Assembly (NCBI RefSeq): GCF_007004665.1
Contig: NZ_ML660057.1
Coordinates: 248,001-312,000, forward strand
Reading direction: 5' to 3'
Length of the DNA stretch: 64,000 nucleotides
Origin: Denitrobaculum tricleocarpae
GTDB taxonomy: Bacteria > Pseudomonadota > Alphaproteobacteria > Kiloniellales > Kiloniellaceae
Shown: positions 57,193-64,000 of the stretch, in pieces
Position numbering within the stretch: the first letter of the stretch is position 1
Layout of the letters: each line of letters starts with the position of its first letter
Notes under the pieces: model-generated
What the model was told of the DNA's origin: nothing
Databases searched by the model: none
Seen by the model: only the letters and a program-made list of their open reading frames with translations
Program-made: the position numbers and the translations under genes

Positions 57193-59034
57193 TTACTCGG
57201 CCGCCTGCGCGCTGGCCTCCATGACACCATGCTTGTCACGTAGTCCGTCACGATAGAGCGCCTTGGTCAAGGAGACACACATCAGGCCCATAACCATGGT
57301 AAAGGGCAAGGCTCCGATGATCATGGCAGATTTCAGAGCCTCCATCGGGTCGGCGCCGCCATTGGTCTTGCCCGCGATCAGCAGAGTGCCGATCACCAGG
57401 GTCAGGATCACTCCCCAGACGATGCGGTGTTTGACACCGGTCTCCTGCTCACCGCCGGACATGATGGTGTTCATAACCAGAATACCCGAGTCCGCCGAGG
57501 TCACCAGGAAGGTCAAAATGAGCACGACGCACATCACCGTAATCGCCGAGAGGAAACCGCCCGAAAGCATTTCACCCAGGGTGACGAAGAGCTTCGCGGT
57601 ATTGGAGGCCCCGATGATCGCGCCCTCCGCAGCACCGGTCAGCTCAAGGTCAATGGCGGTGCCGCCCAGGATGGTCATCCAGGCAAAACAGACCAGCGCC
57701 GGTGCCACGACACAGCCCAGGATGAACTCCCGCACCGTTCGGCCCCGCGAAATGCGCGCCAGGAACAGACCAACGAAGGGCGAAAAGGCAATCCACCAGG
57801 CCCAATAGAACGTGGTCCAGCCGGCCTGCCAGCCAAACTGACGTCCTTCCGTGCCCGCTTCGTAGGCCGCGAGCTGAACCTCAGGAGGCAACGCCGCAGC
57901 AGCGCCGGTCAGGCCACTCTGAAATTTCTCCAGAGACCCCCAGGCATTGGTGGCTCCGGCGTAAAGATCGCTGGCCAGGGGCGCCGCTTCCGCTGGCAGA
58001 GCGGCGGCAAAGCTCTCCGCCGATTGCGGTCCATAGGCGCCGAACGAGAGCGACAGAAAGTTAAGCAGATAGTCAGCCAGGGCTGACGCGTAGGTGGTCA
58101 TGGCAAAGAGGAAAGAGCCGAAGATCACAAAAGTCAGCAAGAGGATCAGCGAGAGCACGAGGTTGAGATTGGAAAGATACTTAACCCCGCGGCCGACACC
58201 CGACACGGCCGAAATGATCGACATGCCCATGATCATCACCAGGGCCACGACCAGTCCGACGGTGCCCGGCTTGGGCGCTTCGCCGGTCATATCCATCATC
58301 CAGTCCATGCCGGTGATCGCGTACATGCCGTCGACGAACTGACTCACACCAAAGCCGATGGTCACCGATACACCCAGGATGGTCGCGACGACACCCAGCA
58401 CGTCGACGATGTGCCCGACCAGACCGTTGACGTGTTTGCCCAGAAGTGGCGTCAGCGCCGAACGGATGGTGAGCGGCATATTGCGCGTGTAGGCGTAATA
58501 AGCCAGCGACAGACCCGTCACCACGTAGATCGCCCAGGCGTGGAAACCGTAGTGCAGGAAGGTATAGCGATAGGCTGCTTCAACCGCACCCTCGCTATTG
58601 GCCGCGGTATCGCCATCGAGAACGACCGGATTGGATCCCCATAGCCCCAGGGGCTCGGCGGTCGCGAAAACCATCAGGCCAACCCCAAGACCGGCACCGA
58701 ACATCATGGAAAACCAGGAGAAGTTCGAGAACTCGGGCGCCTCCCCCTCGCGGCCCATCAGGCGCCGTCCGGTCTGCGGCAGGATGGCGAGCACCGCCAG
58801 GAAAACGGCGAAGAAGCCGACAATGACGATGTAAAAGCCGTTAAATCCCTCCAGCAGGGACCAGTTGACGCTGCCGAGGACACCGTTCGCGTTTGCCGGC
58901 CAGAACAACGCCCAGATCACGAGCATGGCCATCGAAAACTTACTGATCAGCGCGATCGGAAGGCTGTAGCCCTCGTAAAATCCAGCTGGAGCCTTTGCGA
59001 TCTCCAGATCGGTAAATGGTGGTTTAACAGCCAT
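57193..59034 (-). CDS. BCCT family transporter (betaine/carnitine/choline type)
   Basis: A 613-residue secondary transporter with about 12 spans. The substrate-box motif FYWAWWIAFSPFVGLFLARIS near residue 400 and GMMFGAGLGVG-like glycines mark the BCCT family, which carries quaternary ammonium or related zwitterionic solutes. AGGGAGGGGAAA precedes the ATG. It likely imports the compound degraded by the neighbouring enzymes. Confidence 0.93.
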   Translation of the reverse strand: MAVKPPFTDLEIAKAPAGFYEGYSLPIALISKFSMAMLVIWALFWPANANGVLGSVNWSLLEGFNGFYIVIVGFFAVFLAVLAILPQTGRRLMGREGEAPEFSNFSWFSMMFGAGLGVGLMVFATAEPLGLWGSNPVVLDGDTAANSEGAVEAAYRYTFLHYGFHAWAIYVVTGLSLAYYAYTRNMPLTIRSALTPLLGKHVNGLVGHIVDVLGVVATILGVSVTIGFGVSQFVDGMYAITGMDWMMDMTGEAPKPGTVGLVVALVMIMGMSIISAVSGVGRGVKYLSNLNLVLSLILLLTFVIFGSFLFAMTTYASALADYLLNFLSLSFGAYGPQSAESFAAALPAEAAPLASDLYAGATNAWGSLEKFQSGLTGAAAALPPEVQLAAYEAGTEGRQFGWQAGWTTFYWAWWIAFSPFVGLFLARISRGRTVREFILGCVVAPALVCFAWMTILGGTAIDLELTGAAEGAIIGASNTAKLFVTLGEMLSGGFLSAITVMCVVLILTFLVTSADSGILVMNTIMSGGEQETGVKHRIVWGVILTLVIGTLLIAGKTNGGADPMEALKSAMIIGALPFTMVMGLMCVSLTKALYRDGLRDKHGVMEASAQAAE

Positions 59035-59111
59035 TTTCCCCTCCCTCTGTTGAGTTTGTTTTATTTTTCATATCTCTCCGGTCTCCTATCGGCGGACCGG
59101 TATTGGGGTTG

Positions 59112-60122
59112 TTACTCAGCAACCTCTCTCGGCTGTGCTTCAGCCTGCTGGACCTGCGGCCCGAAACTGCGGTCGAAGAAATTCAGCCAGTTTCCGCCCA
59201 TGATCGCGGCAACCTCTGCCGCATCGAAACCCACGGCCCGGAGACCCGCTTCGACTTTTCCGAAGTCTCTGTTGTCGCGGAACCACGACGGCATCGGCGG
59301 AAAACCAACGTCGTTGCGTGAGCCCTCGCCGTAGTCGATTTCCTTCGTCCAGCGGCCGACCCTCATCCATTCGACAACACTGTCCGGATGATCCTGGCAG
59401 AGGTCCGATCCGATGCCGAGCTGCGCGACACCCATGATCTCCGCGGCGCGCGCAACCATCTCGCAGAAGCTCTCCAGGCTGCAGTCCGACTTGTCCTTGA
59501 GGTGATGCGGATAGAGTGAGAAGCCGATCATGCCGCCGGATTCACCCAAAGCCTTGAGCACGCTGTCGGACTTGTTGCGCAGCGCCGGATGCCAGCAAGA
59601 CGGGTTGGCGTGGGTGATGGCGATGGGCCGCCCGGAAATCTCGATCGCTTCCAGCGTGGAGCGCTCGGCGGAGTGGCTCATGTCGATCACCAGACCCACC
59701 CGGTTCATCTCGGCGATCACCTGACGGCCCATGCGCGTGATGCCCGGGTCTTCGCTTTCGTAACAGCCTGTGGCCAACAAAGACTGATTGTTATAGCTGA
59801 GCTGCATGAAGCGGGCGCCGAGGGTATGGACGATTTCAACCAGCCCGATGTCGTCTTCGATCGGCGAGCAGTTCTGAAAACCGAAGAGTATCGCCGTGCG
59901 CCCGGAGGCTTTTGCGGCCCGCACGTCATCGCCGCTGCGCGCGTGGCAGATCAGATCGGAATAGTCTTCGAACCAGCGGTTCCAGCGCTCGATATTGAGC
60001 ACCATCTCGCGGAAATTTTCGTGGTAGGCAATGGTCACATGGACGGCGTCGACACCGCCCTCGCGCATCTGGCGAAAGATCTTGGGCGACCAGTTTGCGT
60101 ACTGAAGAGCATCGATGATCAT
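59112..60122 (-). CDS. Divergent M19 (membrane dipeptidase) family protein
   Basis: A 336-residue TIM-barrel protein of the renal dipeptidase family. The metal residues H150 (DMSH), H171 (THAN) and D240 (GIGSD) are present. The N-terminal HxD pair is absent: IIDALQYANW stands where IDGHxD is usual. The bridging glutamate is replaced by Q83 (FGFQN). So it may bind one metal only and act on something other than dipeptides. It overlaps the aldehyde dehydrogenase gene by 4 bp. Confidence 0.85.
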   Translation of the reverse strand: MIIDALQYANWSPKIFRQMREGGVDAVHVTIAYHENFREMVLNIERWNRWFEDYSDLICHARSGDDVRAAKASGRTAILFGFQNCSPIEDDIGLVEIVHTLGARFMQLSYNNQSLLATGCYESEDPGITRMGRQVIAEMNRVGLVIDMSHSAERSTLEAIEISGRPIAITHANPSCWHPALRNKSDSVLKALGESGGMIGFSLYPHHLKDKSDCSLESFCEMVARAAEIMGVAQLGIGSDLCQDHPDSVVEWMRVGRWTKEIDYGEGSRNDVGFPPMPSWFRDNRDFGKVEAGLRAVGFDAAEVAAIMGGNWLNFFDRSFGPQVQQAEAQPREVAE

Positions 60123-61570
60123 TCCGGCACCCCTGCGTTGATGTAGGCGGTTTTGACCGTGGTGTAGAATTCCGCTGCGGCGCGTCCTTGCTCGCGCGGC
60201 CCATAGGAACTCTCACCCCGGCCGCCGAAGGGAACGTGATAGTCCGTGCCCGCGGTGGGCAGGTTCACCATGACGCAGCCGCTGCGGACGTTCCGCCGGA
60301 AGTGCGTCGCCCGGGCCAGACTGCGGGTCATGATGCCGGCGGTCAGGCCGAAGCGCGTGTCGTTGACCACCTCAAGCGCCTCTTCATAGGAACCGACTTT
60401 AATCAGGCAGGCGATGGGCGCGAAGAGCTCTTCGCGGTTGACCTGCCAGTCGTTGCCGGTGCCGCCGATCACCGCCGGCGACATGTAATAACCTTCGGTC
60501 TCCATCTGAAGGGCTTCGCCGCCGGTCAGGAGTTCGCCGCCTTCGCGCTGCGCCAAGGCAACGTTCTCAAGGTTCTGGCGGAACTGGCTCTCGGAAACGA
60601 CCGGCCCCATCTGGGTCTCGGGACGCAAGGCATGTCCGACCTTCATCTTGCCTGCCGCGGCCACCAGCTTCTCGGCAAAGGCATCGTGGACCGCTTCATG
60701 TACGACCAGACGCGAGGAGGCCGTGCACTTCTGACCCGTGCCGCCAAAGGCGCCGTTGAGTGCAGCTGAAACGGCAAGCTCAAGATCGGTGTCGTCCATC
60801 ACCGCCAGGGCGTTCTTGGATCCCATCTCCATCTGCAGCTTAGTCAGATTGCCGATCGCCGAGGCCGCAATGCCCTTGCCGACGGCGACCGACCCGGTGA
60901 AGCTGATGGCGTCGATCCCGGGGTGTTCGACAAGGCGTTGGCCGATGCTGCCGCCAGACCCCATGACGAGGTTGAAGAGACCGGCAGGCAGATCTTGTTT
61001 CGCGATGATCTCGGTCAGCGCGACCGCCGAGGCCGGCACCAGGTTCGCCGGTTTCCAGATCACCGCATTGCCAAAGGCCAGCGCCGGGGCGATTTTCCAA
61101 ACCGCCGTCGCCGTCGGGAAGTTCCAGGGACTGATCACGGCGACGGTCCCGACCGGTTCCCGGCGGACGTCGACCTCGATACCGGGGCGGACGCTGTCGG
61201 CGTTCTCGCCAAGTTGCCGCAGTGCCTCTGCGGCATAGTAGGTAAAGAACTGGCCGGCGCGGTAGACTTCGCCCCGACCTTCGGCCAGGGGCTTACCCTC
61301 TTCCCGGCTGAGAAGCTCACCGAGTTCACCGCTGCGCGCGATTAGTTCCTCGCCGATCGCCTGCAACACGGCCTGGCGCTGTTCTGGACCGGTTCTGGCC
61401 CAGACCGCCTGAGCGCTCCGCGCCGCTTCAATGGCGTCGTCCAGTTGGCCAGCACTGGCCTGGGCATAGCGGCCGATCAGGTCCGAGGTGTCGGAGGGAT
61501 TGCGGTTCTCGAGTTCGCTCTCACCTGCGCACCATTCACCCGCAATAAAGTTCCGACCCACTGCGCCCAT
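60119..61570 (-). CDS. NAD(P)-dependent aldehyde dehydrogenase
   Basis: A 483-residue ALDH. Catalytic glutamate is in QMEMGSKNAL and catalytic cysteine in GGTGQKCTASS; the cofactor stretch is ISPWNFPTATAVWKIAPAL. The sequence leans toward alpha-ketoglutaric semialdehyde/dioxovalerate dehydrogenases, but the substrate is not certain. It is the first gene of the cluster (ALDH, dipeptidase-like, then BCCT and others) and is divergent from a LysR regulator. Confidence 0.9.
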   Translation of the reverse strand: MGAVGRNFIAGEWCAGESELENRNPSDTSDLIGRYAQASAGQLDDAIEAARSAQAVWARTGPEQRQAVLQAIGEELIARSGELGELLSREEGKPLAEGRGEVYRAGQFFTYYAAEALRQLGENADSVRPGIEVDVRREPVGTVAVISPWNFPTATAVWKIAPALAFGNAVIWKPANLVPASAVALTEIIAKQDLPAGLFNLVMGSGGSIGQRLVEHPGIDAISFTGSVAVGKGIAASAIGNLTKLQMEMGSKNALAVMDDTDLELAVSAALNGAFGGTGQKCTASSRLVVHEAVHDAFAEKLVAAAGKMKVGHALRPETQMGPVVSESQFRQNLENVALAQREGGELLTGGEALQMETEGYYMSPAVIGGTGNDWQVNREELFAPIACLIKVGSYEEALEVVNDTRFGLTAGIMTRSLARATHFRRNVRSGCVMVNLPTAGTDYHVPFGGRGESSYGPREQGRAAAEFYTTVKTAYINAGVPE

Positions 61571-61635
61571 CCCAACACCGCTCCCTCAAGACTTCCCGCG
61601 ATCACCTGGAAGCCTTGACACGCCCAGCAATTTCA

Positions 61636-61655
61636 TTCAATCAGAAAGACTTGAA
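61636..61655. promoter_or_regulatory. Possible LysR operator
   Basis: TTCAA-N10-TTGAA is a dyad in the 106-bp spacer between the divergent ALDH and lysR-type genes, where LysR regulators usually bind. Only the symmetry and position support it. Confidence 0.35.
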
Positions 61656-61676
61656 GTTTCTTTCAGAAAAATTGAA

Positions 61677-62561
61677 ATGATAAAAACAGAGATGCTGCGT
61701 GTCTTCGTCGAGGTTGCCCGGGCCGGCAATCTGGTCAGCGCTGCCGAGAGCCTGGGGCGCGCACCTTCTGCCGTGTCTATGACATTGAAACAGCTGGAAG
61801 CGCACCTGGGTCAGCCGCTGTTTGAGTCAGAACGAAAATCACGCCTGACTGCGCTCGGCACCTATGTTTTTGAGATGTCCAACCGGGAACTCGCGCATTT
61901 CGACAGGACCATCACGGCCCTTACGGATTTCGCCAGTGCACGCCGAGGCGAAGTCCGGATCGCTGTGGTACCCTCCTTTGCGATGACCATCCTCCCAGAG
62001 CTGGTTCTGGAGTTCACCGCCGCTTCACCCAACGTCAGACTCGACATTCGCGACATGGACAGCGCCTCGATCCAGCGCGAACTTGAGCGGGAACGGATTG
62101 ATCTGGGTATTGTGTCAGACGCCCGTCAGACTGCGGAGGTCCGTCTGGTCGAGTTGGCCTCGGATCACTTCGGCGTCGTAATGCGCGCGGACAACCAGCT
62201 GGCTAAGCGCAAGAAAATCTCCTGGCAGGCGTTGGCGAGAGCCGGGCTCATCGCCAATCCGCTCTGTGAGCGCATTGACGAACCCGAACTGCACGGTGCC
62301 CTCGAGCGCGCCCATTTGCGCGTGCACAACACCACGACCCTTTTGACGATGGTCCGCGCCGGCCTTGGCGTGACGCTGCTGCCCGAGCTGGTGTGCCGGC
62401 AAGCCGACTCCCGGATCACCTTCCGCGAACTGGCAAGTCCGGTCGCGCACCGTAGGATCGATCTGATCAGCCGGGCCCGGGACACCCCTAGCCCGGCAAC
62501 CTCGGCCTTTGCCGAATTTCTCACCGCACGCATGGCTGAGCGGACAAATCTGTCGCGGTAA
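61677..62561 (+). CDS. LysR family transcriptional regulator
   Basis: A 294-residue LTTR. The N-terminal winged helix (LRVFVEVARAGNLVSAAESLGRAPSAVSMTLKQLE) is followed by an effector domain (VRIAVVPSFAMTILPELV; GLGVTLLPELVC). The frame opens at 61488 over the divergent ALDH gene; the ATG at 61677 gives the normal N-terminus. It probably controls the ALDH/BCCT cluster. Confidence 0.9.
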   Translation: MIKTEMLRVFVEVARAGNLVSAAESLGRAPSAVSMTLKQLEAHLGQPLFESERKSRLTALGTYVFEMSNRELAHFDRTITALTDFASARRGEVRIAVVPSFAMTILPELVLEFTAASPNVRLDIRDMDSASIQRELERERIDLGIVSDARQTAEVRLVELASDHFGVVMRADNQLAKRKKISWQALARAGLIANPLCERIDEPELHGALERAHLRVHNTTTLLTMVRAGLGVTLLPELVCRQADSRITFRELASPVAHRRIDLISRARDTPSPATSAFAEFLTARMAERTNLSR

Positions 62562-62617
62562 GAGATCGCTGCCCATGCCACTGGGACGAAGTGACAAATC
62601 GAGACATGCGGTGAGAT

Positions 62618-63502
62618 TCACCGCATCCAATCCGCGATTGCCTTACCAATCTCGTCGGGAGAATCCTCCTGGATGAAGTGAGCTCCCGCAACGGTGACTT
62701 CTGTAAGATTTGGCCAAGTCCGAACGAAGTCTCTTGCATACCCAACAAGGAAAGCGCCGGGCTCTGCATTGATGAAGAGCTTCGGCAGATCTTCCGATTT
62801 GGACAGGTATTCACCGTAAGCTTCGATGATCGCGGTGGTATCGGCCGGTGAACCTTCGATAGAGAGCTGGCGCGGCCCTGCCAGCGTGGGCCGGCGGTCT
62901 TCACCGGCACTGAGGTACGGCTTGCGATACACCGCATGCTCTTCTTCGGTCAGATCACGCAGAATGGCCGCTGGCAGAAGTGTTTCGATAAAGAAGTTTT
63001 CCTCCAACGCCATCTTATCACCTTCCGGCGAACGCAGTTTCCCGATCACCTCTCGGATTGCTTCCGGAAAATCGTCCCAGGTGGGAAACGTCGAGGGAAT
63101 AGCTTCCATGAAAGCCATCTGCTTCACGGCACCCCGGTTCCGCTCCGCCCAATGGAAGCCAAGACCGGAGCCCCAGTCATGCAAAACGAAGGTGACGTTC
63201 TCTTTGACATCCAGTTCTTCGAGAAGCGCGAAAAGATACCTGCTGTGTTCCGGAATGGAGTAGCTGCCATCGGCGGTATTGTCGAGTTTCTCACTATCCC
63301 CCATCCCGATCAGATCCGGTGCAATCAACCGCCCTTTGCCTTCCAGATGAGACATGACATTACGCCAGAGATACGAAGAAGTCGGAACGCCATGCAGAAA
63401 GACGATCGGATCGCCCTCGCCGACCTCCACATAGGCCATCTTTTTGCCTAGGACGGTTCTAAGTTTCTTCCGCGGAAGCGCGTTTTTTGGGAACTGGGTC
63501 AT
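62618..63502 (-). CDS. Haloalkane dehalogenase (LinB/DmbA-like), atypical halide site
   Basis: A 294-residue alpha/beta hydrolase. The closest remembered family is LinB/DmbA: nucleophile D109 in HDWGSGLGF, halide Trp W110, acid E133 in FMEAI, base H275 in GAHFIQEDSPDEIG, and YRKPYLSAGEDRRPTL in the cap. The second halide-binding residue, usually Asn in HGNPTSSYLWRN, is V39 here (HGVPTSS). Activity or specificity may therefore be altered. It is divergent from a MarR-type regulator across overlapping palindromes. Confidence 0.88.
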   Translation of the reverse strand: MTQFPKNALPRKKLRTVLGKKMAYVEVGEGDPIVFLHGVPTSSYLWRNVMSHLEGKGRLIAPDLIGMGDSEKLDNTADGSYSIPEHSRYLFALLEELDVKENVTFVLHDWGSGLGFHWAERNRGAVKQMAFMEAIPSTFPTWDDFPEAIREVIGKLRSPEGDKMALEENFFIETLLPAAILRDLTEEEHAVYRKPYLSAGEDRRPTLAGPRQLSIEGSPADTTAIIEAYGEYLSKSEDLPKLFINAEPGAFLVGYARDFVRTWPNLTEVTVAGAHFIQEDSPDEIGKAIADWMR

Positions 63503-63612
63503 GAGACTTTCCTCTGAAAAGTAACTCTATTGGGTGCAGGCGCGCGGGACGGGACACCGACGAGATGCAACAGGTTCGACAGCCATATTCTCGCTTTCAA
63601 TTTATATGCGCC

Positions 63613-63635
63613 AGTCATATATATGACTTAAGTCA
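63613..63635. promoter_or_regulatory. Overlapping palindromes, candidate MarR operator
   Basis: AGTCATATATATGACT (63613-63628) is a perfect 16-bp palindrome, overlapped by the perfect 12-bp palindrome TGACTTAAGTCA (63624-63635). They lie between the divergent dehalogenase and MarR-type genes, the expected place for a MarR dimer site. Confidence 0.55.
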
Positions 63636-63680
63636 ATGCCGTCCATTGATTTGTATGATTCTCTCATATATTTTACGCTC

Positions 63681-64000
63681 ATGAAAAAAGATGACTACAT
63701 AAACAATCTGTTAGCTGCAGCCGCGACGACGATCGCCACGCAGATTGAAGATCAGATCGGAGACCTTGGCCTGCCAAGCACCAATGCCGCGACCGCATTG
63801 GTGACAATACGCAATCATCCGGACGACAGTATTGATGCGCTCCGGCGCGTCCTCTCCCTGACCCATTCAGGAGCGGTTCGCCTGATAGACAGTCTCGAAC
63901 AAGACGGACTGGTGGAACGGCGCCGAAGTGATACCGACGGCCGGGCCGTCGTCTTACGTTTGACCGCTAACGGACAAGACAGCGCCGAAGTAATCATCGG
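63681..64000 (+). CDS. MarR family transcriptional regulator (partial)
   Basis: The first 106 residues of a gene cut by the window end. The winged-helix region is clear: IRNHPDDSIDALRRVLSLTHSGAVRLIDSLEQDGLVERRRSDTD carries the recognition helix and wing typical of MarR proteins. It is divergent from the dehalogenase gene and probably controls it and itself through the palindromes at 63613-63635. Confidence 0.8.
   Translation, partial: MKKDDYINNLLAAAATTIATQIEDQIGDLGLPSTNAATALVTIRNHPDDSIDALRRVLSLTHSGAVRLIDSLEQDGLVERRRSDTDGRAVVLRLTANGQDSAEVII

Noticed and set aside
1-64000. CRISPR arrays, tRNA, rRNA, transposases, prophage genes
   Set aside because: None recognised on reading the window; subtle RNA genes could still be missed without a covariance-model search.

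Overview
The window looks like chromosomal DNA of a denitrifying, arginine-fermenting alphaproteobacterium. The GC content is high by eye, the heme d1 gene order nirECF-DL-GHJN resembles Paracoccus-type clusters, and the nitric-oxide regulator is DNR/Nnr-like. A Rhodospirillales-like marine or halophilic genus is my inference; there is no rRNA or tRNA to test it. I saw no CRISPR array, tRNA, rRNA, transposase or prophage.

Layout. 1-835: the start of a membrane sensor, cut by the window edge. 1651-2259: a small conserved zinc-site protein. 2353-7060: an arginine deiminase operon (YfcC-type transporter, arcA, arcB, arcC; minus strand) with an FNR-type box upstream. 7772-15726: a minus-strand heme d1 operon (small secreted protein, nirE, C, F, DL, G, H, J, N, CbiX-type chelatase), without nirS. 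15861-26340: a plus-strand run of a small membrane protein, nnrS, nosRZDFYLX and a cytochrome c, ending at an intrinsic terminator. 26554-32113: norCBQDEF. 32121-33400: a DUF4202 gene and a dnr-type regulator. Four near-identical 14-bp boxes (TTGAC-N4-GTCAA type) precede nirE/nnrS (shared divergent promoter), nosR, norC and dnr itself, so one NO-responsive regulon is likely.

33634-35944: an arsJ-gapdh arsenate-detoxification pair, whose leader is a 266-bp nested palindromic element. 36537-50778: a tight 12-gene minus-strand operon: LivHMKG uptake genes, a LivF-type ATPase fused to a Tm-1-like (UPF0261) domain, a TIM-barrel 'PEP hydrolase family' protein, a flotillin, two SRPBCC proteins (one fused to a quinone oxidoreductase), a fumarylacetoacetase-fold enzyme, an alpha/beta hydrolase and an amidohydrolase. 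Beside it lie a truncated TIM-barrel paralogue (plus strand) and a regulator combining the same TIM barrel with a degenerate AAA+ domain and a Fis helix-turn-helix. This is the best candidate for an undescribed system: import and degradation of an unknown, possibly aromatic, compound, sensed by a TIM-barrel fold used three times in the locus.

53699-61570: a second catabolic cluster (Ldh-family reductase, DUF3726, a 555-residue unknown, BCCT transporter, divergent M19 dipeptidase, aldehyde dehydrogenase) with a divergent LysR regulator. 62618-64000: a LinB-like haloalkane dehalogenase with an unusual halide-site substitution, divergent from a MarR-type regulator cut by the window end. Many starts were moved inside longer reading frames using ribosome binding sites, overlaps or promoter boxes; these choices are explained per gene.
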